From Sisyra terminalis (Eukaryota > Arthropoda > Insecta > Neuroptera > Sisyridae), in the NCBI GenBank assembly GCA_958496175.1, contig OY292276.1, forward strand, positions 52,279,080-52,343,079: a stretch of 64,000 nucleotides of DNA. The letters are read 5' to 3'. Position 1 is the stretch's first letter; the number at the start of each line of letters is the position of its first letter. The translations under genes and the position numbers were made by a program. Below, piece by piece: positions 48,201 through 60,200 of this stretch. The notes beneath the pieces were generated by a model. That model saw only the letters and a list, made by a program, of their open reading frames with translations, searched no databases and was not told the origin of the DNA.

Positions 48201-51200
48201 CAAGAAAACTGTGAAAACTTGCTGATCTCGTAGAAAAATAAAAAAAAATATAATTCAAAAGATTATATTATTTATAAAAGCTTCTGCAACAAAAGCACTA
48301 TTTCTCAATCTTTTATTTTCGCGTTTTTCTCTATAGTTTTTACGACAAACAAGTTTTCTTTCAATATTTGCTGCAGATTTGTGAGTTATTGACCAATTTG
48401 AACGATAATAACGGCCATAAATGGAATTAGGAGTATACATACATTTGTGCTATGCTAACTTAATTGAAATTCAATGGACTTTTATGAAATATTTGCCAAG
48501 TTATTAGTTTTCTATGATTTATTCGGTGTGCTTGGTAAAATGAGGTGATTCATTTTCTCCGTGGATTTTCGTGAAATTACAATCGAAAATGCAATCAATT
48601 AGGTTTAAAACTTTATGAAACTTTTTAGATCGATCAGGGATTAAAACTATATAATCAACATAAACAATCAGCTGCTGTTCGGAAGTGGAAATCAGCGTTA
48701 AAGACAATCCGCAAACGAGATGACAAATTCGCATTGCTCGGCTATTTGTACCAAGCGTACATGGACTGGGGAAAATATAGGTAAATATGGAAAATTACTT
48801 TAAACCCTTACGGCAATTTTCTTTAATACAAACTCCATCTCTTGAAACACTCTCCACATTTATACTCTTTCAAAGGGATAATAAAAAGTTTTCTTTTTGA
48901 ACCAAGATATATAACACTGCAGATTCATTGACGTCACCGGGAAATATTTAAAAATGTATCCGACAATTTAGCAGCAAAAGCACTGAATTGTTTTGGATTT
49001 AAAAAGTTAAATTAACTCGCTAAATCACGACAACGTACCGTACCGGTTCAATTTCTTAAAGTTTGAGAAAGTTAGTGGAATAGAACCGTTTCACTGGATA
49101 GATTCATCCGGCTGAAATTATACATAGTACATAGGTAAATGTTCGCCTAATATAATGGAAATTGGCAATGGAGGATTCTAAGCTTGTCACGTTTTACGTA
49201 ACTACTTGTATTATGAACTCAAATTAAATTTAAACTAGATCATAATAATACGTATTATGAATGTAACGGAGAAATCAGTTTACGAATTTTATTGCTGAGA
49301 AAGTTATAACTCTTGCTGTTAGTTTGAAATGCATAGTTAATCCATGAATTTCATCTTTAGTCATAATAATTAAATTCAAATAACCATTCTGGAAAGTAAT
49401 TTCGTTTAAATGTACAATCAAACCACTAAATTCTGTTACAAATTTTGATTTTAAATCAATGATATAATCATCCTCAATAGTATCAACGTTTAGATATCTA
49501 AAAGTGCAAATTTTTAATGCCAAATTAGTAAAAATCAATATATAACTAAAGAAAATTTCAAAGAATTTGAACACATTTTGAACATCATTTAAGCTTTGAG
49601 TTTTTTTACCACTTAGTAAATGTTGTAATAATTGCAATAAATAGAAATCCGATGGAATAATTTTTGACGATTATAGTGGTTACGGCAATATCACCTCTTT
49701 TTAGATTTAAGGCTTTCACGGTCGTTCTTATGCAAAATACAACTCTTTATTGAAAAAGTTGTGGCTTTAGGATCCAACCCCTTGTCAAAAGATTGACAAT
49801 GTCGCCAACTTTTCACAACCTCTCCGGGTCGCATCTTCAGGGCGTAATTGCTCCGAAACTAATCGCAGGATGGTCCTCAAGTCGTCTTATATACCATCCA
49901 TTGTGGGTGGAAAATATAGTTTAAAGCAGAAGAGCTATTCAACTAAAAAGAGAATAATTATCCCCTTTCTTCTCTTATTGGTTGAATAGCTCTTCTGCTT
50001 TAAACTATATTTTCCACCCACAATGGATGGTATATAAGACGACTTGAGGACCATCCTGCGATTAGTTTCGGAGCAATTACGCCCTGAAGATGCGACCCGG
50101 AGAGGTTGTGAAAAGTTGGCGACATTGTCAGTCTTTTGACACGGCTTTGGATCCAAAAGCCACAACTTTTTCAATAAAGAGTTGTATTTTGAATATCACC
50201 TCTTCTTAATTTATTAGTTTTTTTTCCGGGGCTTTTCTTCTGCAGAGGAGTTTTGCATTACTGTTTTACAGCATAGAATTTTCTAAGTTAACAGTTCTTA
50301 GGCACTTTTGTCCCTGTTCTTCCCTTAATATCTTATTAGTAATTTCTTATTTATTCTTCATTGGTACCAGTTGGATAACTCAAAATTACCGAATTTGAAG
50401 TTAAAAAACTCATTTGGCATTAATGAACATCTAACACACTTAGATAAACGTTGATAATGTTTTTAGTGATAACTTTGCGTTGCTAATCTGTGAAATTTTA
50501 AGAGCATACAATACTAAATTTGTATTCCTTCTGGTTTTTTGTCATACCATTTCTAAATCGATTTATTGAAATTCGATGGAATAACTTTGGACGATTATAT
50601 TGGATAAGTCAATATCACCTCCCCCTTTAATTTATTAGTTTTTGTCAGGGCTTTTCTTCTGCAGAGGAGTTTTGCATTACTGTTTTGCAGCATAGAATTT
50701 TCTAAATTAACAGTTCTTCGGCACTTTTGGCCCTTTTCCTCCCTTAATATCTTATTAGTAATTTCTTATTCATTCTTCATTGGTACTAGTTGGAGAACTG
50801 AAAATTATCGAATTTGAACTTAAAAAAACTCATTTGACATTAATGAACATCTAATACACTTAGGTAAACATTGATAATGTTTTTAATAACAACTTTACGT
50901 TGCTATCCTGTGAAATTCGAAGAACATACAATACTAAATTTGTATTCCTTCTGGTTTTTTGTCATATCATTTCAATATCGATTTTGGAGTAAAAAATATT
51001 TTGTACAAGTTACTCTAATCATTATTAGTTTTTGTCAGGGCTTTTCTTCTGCAGAGGGGTCTTACATTACCGTGTTGTAGCATAGAATTTTCTTTGTTAA
51101 CAGTTCTTAAGCCCTTTTGGGTATTTAGTTGGTCGACCAAAATTGATTGGGAATATTTGGCGGTCCTTCAACTTTTTGGCATACATTTGGTACCATTTCT

Positions 51201-54200
51201 TCCCTTAACTTCTTATTGGTTAATTTTTTGTCATTTTTTGTTGGTACCAGTTGGAGAACTTAAAACTATCAAATATAAACTAATAGAAAGCTCATTTGGC
51301 ATTAATGAACATCTAATGCTCCTCGATAAACATTGACAATTTTTTTAGTAATAACTTTACGTTGCTACCCTGTGAAATTCGAAGAGCATACAATACTAAA
51401 TTTGTATTCCTTCTGGTTTTTTTGTCATATCATTTTAATATCAATTTTGGAGTAAAAAATATTTTGTATTTTTTTATACATTAATAAGCCACTCTAATCA
51501 TTATTAGTTTTTGTCAGGACTTTTCTTCTGCAGAGGGGTCTAACATTACCGTGTTGCAGCATAGAATTTTCTCTGTTAACAGTTCTTGAGCCCTTTTGGA
51601 TATTTAGTTGGTCAACCAAAATTGATTAGGGATATTTGACAGGTCTTCAACTTTCTGGCATGAAAGCTTATTTTTTGCAATTAAAACACAGAATTTGTTG
51701 CAGCTTTTGGTTATAAATCAATGATATAATCAGCCTCAATAGTATCAATGTTTTGATATCTAGTTTTCAATACCAAATTAGTAAAAATCAATCGATTACT
51801 AAGGAAATTATTGAAAATTATATTTTGTACATCACTTAAGTTTTCAATTCTTTAGCCACTTAGTAAATGTTGTAACGATTAAAATAAATAGAATTACGAT
51901 GTAATAACTTTGAACAATTATAGTGAGTACGGAAATATCACCTCCCCCTTTAATTTATTAGTTTTTTCCAGAGCTTTTCTTCTGTAGAGGAGTTTTGCAT
52001 TACCGTGTTGTAGCATAAAATTTTATCTGTTAACAGTTCTTAGGCACTTTTGGGTATTCAGTTGGTCGACCAAAATTGATTAGAAATATTTGACTTCAAC
52101 TTTCTGGCATACATTTGGTACCATTTCCTACCTTAACTTCTTATTGGTTAATTTTTTGCCATTTTTTGTTGGTACCAGTTAGAGAACTTAAAAATATCGA
52201 ATTTAAACTTAAAAAAAGCTCATTTGGCATCAATGAATATCTAATGCTCTTAGATAAACATTGCCAAATTTTTAAGTAATAACTTTACGTTGCTACCCGG
52301 TGAAATTTGAAGAGCAGACAATACCAAATTTGCATTCCTTCGGGTGTTTAGTCTTACCATTTCAATATTGATTTCGGAATAAAAAATATTTTGTATTTTT
52401 TTTTTTTACATAAGTTAATAAGTCACTCTAATCATAAAATGTCTTTGGTACCACTTTGAAATAACTTATAAGTAGATAAATAGCAATTGAATAACTATAG
52501 GTTTAAAAATGAAATTACTTTTCAGTACACCTAATAATTTGATTGTTGTTTAAATTTATATTATCTTATGGTTCATAAACTCTATAGTTTTAATATAACA
52601 ATAAAATTATTCTTAATTTACCATTTCTTTATATAACTAGAAAGATTAGATCCAAAGAAAAGATTGCGGAATAAGTCTGTAGCGTTTTTATCAAAGACTT
52701 TCATTTAAACCAATAGTGATAACAATAAATTAAGCTGGGTTATGTAGAGCTCCTGGTTAACCGTGGGATTTCTTTGGAATTCTTTCGTATTACATTTAAA
52801 AGATTACGAGACATTGATCCAGTGGATACACCCTTCAGAACTAGTAAAAAAAATTTCGTTTGTTGTGGAAAATTGAGGTAAACGTTAAAATATGTTGTCC
52901 AAATATTATAAAATATTTTTTTCTGGTTTGTGCCTAATGACAAGTTTAGGATCCCGCGTGGTTGAATTATTTATCTTCAGCACCGTCTATCTCTGGTGCA
53001 TTTCTTTAAATGGAAGTAATTCATTCCTCTTTTAATAAGTCTACAATTTCTATCTGTTTTCTTTTTTCTTCCTGATAATTTCCCTTTTACAACATGAAAC
53101 TTTAAGTATTTTCTCCCGAGAATGGTATCCACGAAGGTTTCTCCATTCTTCTCTAACACCACGATTCAAAATTCTTCATACATTTCCTTTCCTGTTTTCT
53201 TAGGAGCTAGATTTTTGATCCTTATACTGAAATTTAATTTCCTAGTTTCTTAATTTCCAATGTGCCAAAAAATAGATTTTTTTTGCAGTTGAATGCAATT
53301 ATAATCGTAGCAAAACGTTTTTAATATAATTAGAGCTTTTCCCATCTTTGGTGATGATACTTTATAAATATTTGAATTGGTCCAAGTTCTTCATGTTAAT
53401 GTAAAAAGGAATTTATCTCTTCGATATTCTAATAATCAAATGATACAACATTATTTGTAATTAGCGTACCTGATTACTTTGATAATTCGTCCCCCCATTG
53501 TAAAGTTTCCATAAACTTCCACAACTTTAATTATCTACGATTTCGTGTATACGCTAAGTAGAGTGGAAAAATAAATGATATCCTTGATAAACTCCTCTTT
53601 AGATTTCTATGTACTTGGGTCTTCCTCATTTATCCATTTATTTTTCTTTGTTTGATATTATGTACGGATGAATTTGGCGTTTTCATCTCCCAAAATATAT
53701 GAAAAAATATTTATTTTGGATAAATTGTTTCACTTCTCTGAAGAAGAGTTTCGGTATTATTTTGAACTAAGTTTTGACCAGATTTGGTGAAAAGTGATGT
53801 TTAAGTTCTATACAGTAATCGGCAAGCTTTAATCAAACTAAATTTTAATAATTTAAAACGTATAAATGAAGCGAAAATTTGTAAGAAGTACAATATACTC
53901 AAGGTTTATTAATTACACAGGTTGCCTCATTAGAAAAAAAAATATGACGTCATACGAAGAATTTTGAAATTTGAATCAGTCTGAAGATATGTACGAATTT
54001 CTTCTGGATACGCCACGTATAAACCTTGCAATATACTAACGTTCCTGTACTTAAACGTGCAGATTTAAATTTTCTTAAAACGAACCATTGCATCATATAA
54101 CTATTCTTGGTAACAATGCTTAAGCATAATTGGAACCATTTTACGCAAAATATTATGCAGTTGAATTTTCATAAAGTCTAATCGTTGCTGAGATCTGCAA

Positions 54201-57200
54201 ATTTGTGTATAAAATGACCGCTATAATAGTAAATGTAAAGGGCCATATTACGTTAATTATCAAAACCGTATATATCTACGGTATAATTTTATAGCATTTT
54301 GGATATATTATGTTAATAGCAAAGAGTATGGGATTTAAGGGTAAATTAGAAGTAGATAATTTTAATGCATCTGTGCTTTTTGGGCAATAAAAAAGCGCTT
54401 GATAAAGACCAAAGTTATTAGGCACTTTAAAAGAAATTGACAAAAAAATAATTCAAGTAATTGTCTTAAGACAATGGAGAGATTTTCCATAAAGCTCACA
54501 TGCTATGGAGCTTTTCTCTATAACATAAAGGAAGGAGGTGCTAATCCATATTTTTTCTTTCTTCATTTTTAATAGATGATAAAATTCAGATCTCAGCTTT
54601 TATTTTTTTAAATAAATTTATTCATTGAATTTAAATTTAAAAGTCATTTATTATTGAACCCAAAATATTTTCACTGTTGTGCAATGTTATGAAGGACCAA
54701 AAATAAATAAAATCTAAATTTTTTTTATAATTTTAATTTTTTGATTATTTTTATAATCCACTTTGTAGTAAAGATAATACTTTTAATGCTAAATTTGCCG
54801 CCCTAAGTTTCAAGCCTACTCAGCCTGCTGGTAAATCCTCCACTACTTATAAATCCATGGATGACCTTCTCAAATGCCTTCCAAGCTTTTCTTTCTTTCC
54901 CCTGAAGAATTTGAGATTTTCCTCCATTTTAAAATTCTTAATTATCCTTTATAATATCCCGAATTTATCGCCCAAGATTCTCTCCTTAACTTTTGTTTCA
55001 CTTATTCCGTGGAAGTTGACTTTTAAGTACTTGAATGACATCTTTTTGATCCATAACTTTGACATTTTTAGTTTAACGGAGTTTTAACTTCAATAGGACT
55101 TAAATAACAGGAAAAATTTATCAATGTTAATAGGGACAAGGTGAAACTATAAGCGATAATGGCAAAAAATATGTTTATACAAGCCTGAGCTTAAAAAGCG
55201 TTAAGCTGGTTCTAAAAAATCTGGAACTCTCCAACTGGAACTCCTTCTAATGGCTTCTAATGCGTTTATTGAATATTTAAAATGCCATTAAATGCTTTTT
55301 TTGATTCATTATTTAGTGAAGAATACACTTTTTAGGCCAAATTTTCCTTCCTAAGCTTCAAGCCTACTTAGCCTGCTGGTAAATCCGCCACTACTTATAA
55401 ATCCATGGATGACTCTCTCAAATGCCTTCCAGGTTTTTTTTCTTTTCCTTGAAGAATTTGAGATTTTCCTGCATTTTATAATTCATTATTCTTTATAATA
55501 TCCCGTATTTATCGCCCAAGATTCTCCCCTTAACTTTTATTTTACTGGTTCCGTGAATTTTGTCTTTTAAGTACTTGAATGGCAGATCTTTTCGATTCAA
55601 AGGTTTGACATTTTTAGTTCATAAAAAATCATTTTAAAGATCTTTTTCGTACATTTTTAATAGACAAAAATACGGAAAAATTGGATATTATTGTGCCTAA
55701 AATATTTTCCACTGTTGTGCAATGTTATTAAGGAACAAAAATAAATAAAATTTTACTTTTTTGTATAATTTTATTTGAATTTATAAAGTTAATTTTTTCA
55801 TGTTTCAATCGATTTGAAGATCTTGCTTTTCGTATCTTATGAATCATAAAAAAAGTTTTAAAAACCAAATAGTTGAACATGATAAATGTGTTTCTCGAAA
55901 AATTCTAACAAAATCAATTTGTTACGAAGCATTAAAAAGTTTTCTATCAGTATTATAGAAGTAATAAGAACTAGAAAACTTTAACGACATTGCATTAATA
56001 ATCCTCACATTTAATTCTCTAAAGTTTTCCTCTTGTCTTCTCAATAAGATCTATATGTATTTAATTCTTAACATCCTTGAAGATATTCTTGTCTCGTATT
56101 TCCACCAAGTGTAATATTCCAAGGAAAACTTTGTCAAACTTGCTGACACATTGTCAATAAATTTCAGGAAAACCACCCCCGCTTTGCAATATAGAAATTA
56201 GAGGGTGGATTTTCTCTTTTTATTTTTGTGGGATTGTGTTTCACATCCAGGATTTCAGTCGATTGCAGTGTTGGACTTAAAAAAGTCTACAAAAACGATG
56301 CTAAGTTAATTAAAATTGTCGTATGCGGGATCGTAATTCAGACCCTTTTTTCTAATGAAAAAAGCTCCACCTTGGAGAAGTTGTTAATAAAGTTTCATTG
56401 TTTTTTGCTTTATTAAAAAAAAGGGAATCGTTGGAGTATGCTCATCGTCAGTTGGGAATTTCCGAGGAATTGGATGCACCGAACATGCGAGCGGAGTCTT
56501 ATTTGAACTTAACCCGAGCTCATGAAAAGCTAGGTGCATTGGAAAAGTACGAAGTATATTAATTAGGAAGGTTTTCTCATCAAAATCTACCAAAAAAAAA
56601 TATTTTTTGATATCTTATAAAATGTACAATTAGTGGAATCTCTGGAGTCTCAAAAACACGTATACCTTGGACTTTTGCAACAGGGAATGAATTATAAAAT
56701 ATTCAAAAAGGAATGTTTTGCTTCTTATATATATAGAAAAAAGTTTATCCATTAAAAAGTTATAGATATTTGGATTAGATATGTCAGTTTATGTTCCTGT
56801 AACAATATTTATTGAAACTCTGAAAACTAAAAGGAAAATATATTTCCTTGTCTCTATATATAACCTTCGATGTTCACAAAGTGGGTCCTTAGTTGATCTC
56901 GATTATTGTTGCTAACATTGGTAATATTTTTTTAAACTATTTTAATATTTTTATTTGATCTTTAACTAACGAAGTGTTTTCGAAAAGAAGATCTTGATTT
57001 AGATATAAAACAATCCCTTTTTACAATTACAAAATAGCATGTGTAATAGACAGTGGCGTAACGTACCTTGGAGGGGCCCTGTATCAAAATTATTTTGGGG
57101 GCCCAAATGGTGGGTAAAGATTTCTCACAAAAGAAACAAAATTGCTTACATTATAATAAAATATGTAATATTATAGGAAGGATTCCTTAATTCCAGCTAT

Positions 57201-60200
57201 TATTATCCATTAATATTATGGTAATAATTCCCATAATGGTGTGAGAATGGTTCCTATATTATTATAGGAATGATTCCTATATGTAATATATAAAATTCAT
57301 TCCTATATATTATGTGAATCATTCCCATAATATTACTGGAACCGTTCCCATAAATTATGGGAAACATTCCTAAAGTTATAGGAACCATTCCTATCAAGGG
57401 TAGATTCAGGATTTTTTTCTGGGGAGGGAGGCACAATATCATCTTTTTTATCATCAAGTGCGTGAAAGGGATCACGAAAAAAATTCGCAATTCCAGTCAG
57501 AAATAGATTAGAGTTTCACTAATGTTCTTTTTGTTATTTAATTCATATATTTTCACAACTTTAATAATTTGATTTGCTTCTAAGTATGTACTGTTATGGA
57601 ATCTCCACAGTACATAAAAATACTCCGGGGGGGGGAGCACATGTCCCCGTGCCTCACCCCTAAATCCGCCTTTGATTCCTATCATGTTATAGGTTGCATT
57701 CCCATCGTTATTGGAACTGTTCCTATAATTTTGGGAAAATTTCCTATAATTATGGGAACTATGGAATATATGGTCGTAAATACTATAATGGCATGGGAAA
57801 AAATCTATAATACTATAGGAAAAGTCCCATATTTTTCTCTCCGTGTAGATACGTATGAACAGTTTTTTTTAATATGTTTTTTTCCGGGAAGCACGAGATT
57901 AAGTAACATTATGAATAACATTTTACTAATTTTTGATTACACACGTTAGGGGCCCCTGTAGCCCGGGGGTTCCGTATCATTGATACGGCTGATACAGCGG
58001 TAACTACACCCCTGGTAATAGATTATATCCGAAGTTGGTAATTGATTTATTGTCACTGGAATGAACATATTTTTATATAGAATACTTGCACCCCTAATTT
58101 TCACTATCTACCGCATTATATAGAAATATCTAAATTTGCAAATAAATAAGTAGATTTTTCGAAGAAAATATCCTTTATTCAACTTTGCTTCGGATTAGTT
58201 GTAGGAAATATATTGATATAAAAATACTATTCTCAGCTAATAAAATCTTTCAAATTTCTATCAATAACAACTTTTAATCTTATTTTGTTCTCAAAAATTA
58301 TCTAGAGCAATTTTCAATAAAATATTTTCGTCCAACTCAATATCTGTTCATTTTTTTTAATGCAAGACGATCCTTTTAGGCCGACTTATTATCATCGTTT
58401 TTAGATCCATCAAATACCACGTACATGTTACTATTATAATTGTTCTTAAAAATGTTACAAAATGCTCACATATTATTTCAAAGTTTTCATTTAATTTATA
58501 TATAATTTTTTTTTTTTTTAAAGATATTTGAAAACGGTCTTCGGCATGTAAAAGTTGAAGTTTTGAACTATTTTTTTTTATTTGCCCCGATATGTCCCCC
58601 TCCCCCTTTTACAGTGCTTTGAAAAAGGATCCTCAAAAATGAGGAGGCAAACGGGAGACAAGTTTTCTCGGAAACCGGAAGTCGGATAATGATTTTCAAA
58701 AGAATGTAGGTTTTGGTACTGCGTCTTCTTGGTACTGAACCTCGAAAATAGGAAAAAAATTGAAAATTCACAAAATGGCGTGACTGAAAAAAAAGTTAAA
58801 AAAAACGACCTTTTTTTGGTCCTTTCCCCCTCTCCCACTTTTAGGGGGGGGGGAGGTTTGGCCAATTTCAGAGTTTCAGTACCAAGAAGACGTGTTAAAC
58901 TATAACACTCTCCAGTTTCTAGTCAATCCGTCGGATAGTTTCTGAGAAATCTTGTCTCCCAGTTTTAAAAAGTTGATTTCGAGAAAAACGCATTTAAAGT
59001 TTTTTTAAGATATTTTTTTATGTTATTATCAATTTATTCAATTTTTATCAGTGAAAATACATTAGTCAGCTATTCCAATCCTGTTAACACGTTATTCTTG
59101 AATGTTATAAGAAGACATTTATGAAAAAAAAAATCAATTTTTTTTTCTGATGGTGATCCACCCTTAACGAAGAACTTTCTGCAGCTTTTATATTAAGTGA
59201 AATTTCCGGAAATAACTCCTAAAAAGCTCTTTTCATTGCTTTCGCAATTCGCCTTTTTCAAAGTAGATCAGCCGTTTGTAGTACCAATGCATAATTCATA
59301 TTATTTTTAAACTTTTCATCGTTTTTTTAAGACTTTGGTTAATATAGCAGCAATGGGTCAATTGAAATCACTTCGTTGCGAATTTTAACTGCTATTTTTC
59401 GACAGTAAAGGATTTTTTTGATCTTTCTTTAATAATTTCAATTGGCGTAGAAGTTGTCATTTTTTGTCCTTTATTCCTTCTTCAAAAGTATCAAAACAAT
59501 TCATGTCTTCACCTCCAGTTATTCCAGTAGCAATGAGCATTATAGCATTTGGATTGTTAGAAAAAATCCACCAATATTCTTAAACTCTTTTGTTTATATA
59601 CGTAGCTAAAAATTCCATTTTGAACTTTGAAAATTCATTCACTATTGTAGAAGTCCGAGGTAAAAATCCCAAGATATTTCACTAAATACGTTTGAAATTT
59701 TTTTCGTGAATTCTACCATTTTTAAGTCCGAATATTGGACTTTATTCGTTTAATTTTATTATTCCAACAAGCCTTATCCTTCCAACAACCCATATCAGAT
59801 AAGTAGCAAAAATTATTACTTAATAATTACTTAATTTTTTGGTTACTTGATGAGAATCTCACCTAAACCAACCCCCTTATAAAATAAATCAATAAGTTCA
59901 TTTAATTTTTGTAGAGCTTTATCGTATGCACGCCAATCTTTATACAACGAGTGCGACATGTGCTTAACAGCCGGACATGTTCACTTAACAGTTGGATCTG
60001 TTTATTTAGAACTGGCCGGCTTTTGTAAAGCTTTGGAAAGCTTTCAAAAAGCGCATAAAATAGCACAGGGTATACACGATCCAGCTTTAGAATTACAGGT
60101 ACCGTTTTTCTAACCCAGCTACAAGAGAATTATCTATAATCTACGTTTTTTTTTTCACGTTTTTCTCAAATAGGTTTATGTAGGATTATCTGAATTATTT

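Larger units (their letters stand above)
41990..48628 (+). other. Rapsyn intron 2 (6.6 kb)
   Basis: Contains a 320 bp tandem duplication, a hAT end fragment near 43650, a hAT transposase remnant, palindromic element E with flanking direct repeats, and an AT microsatellite (about 47915-47960). The rest, including 43050-45900, shows nothing recognisable. Confidence 0.6.
48781..56423 (+). other. Rapsyn intron 3 (7.6 kb)
   Basis: Holds the element X array (49275-52540) with an inserted palindrome, and diverged repeats at about 52975-53420 and 54760-55640. 53430-54560 and 55640-56420 show nothing recognisable. A 38 bp piece at 54573-54605 matches the end of the Penelope-like unit at 18345. Confidence 0.55.
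57055..58120 (-). mobile_element. hAT-like non-autonomous element, copy 2, expanded
   Basis: Inverted relative to 21168-21590: GTGGCGTAACGTACCTTGG, CCTGTATCAAAATTATTTTG, then after a 750 bp expansion GGGGCCCCTGTAGCCCGGGG, ATCATTGATACGGCTGATAC and AACTTCGG-type flank. The expansion is an array of short palindromes that itself contains a hAT MITE. Confidence 0.65.
56547..59914 (+). other. Rapsyn intron 4 (3.4 kb)
   Basis: Contains the hAT-like element copy 2 with its internal array and MITE, and the second TTAA MITE. 58125-58505 and 59170-59914 show nothing recognisable. Confidence 0.6.

Noticed and set aside
56547..56560. GTATAT at 56553 as the donor of rapsyn exon 4
   Set aside because: It would put exon 5 out of frame; GTACGA at 56547 restores the conserved EKALSYA junction.
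57190..57840. CRISPR-like array
   Set aside because: Units are diverged self-complementary repeats without unique spacers, in a eukaryotic genome.
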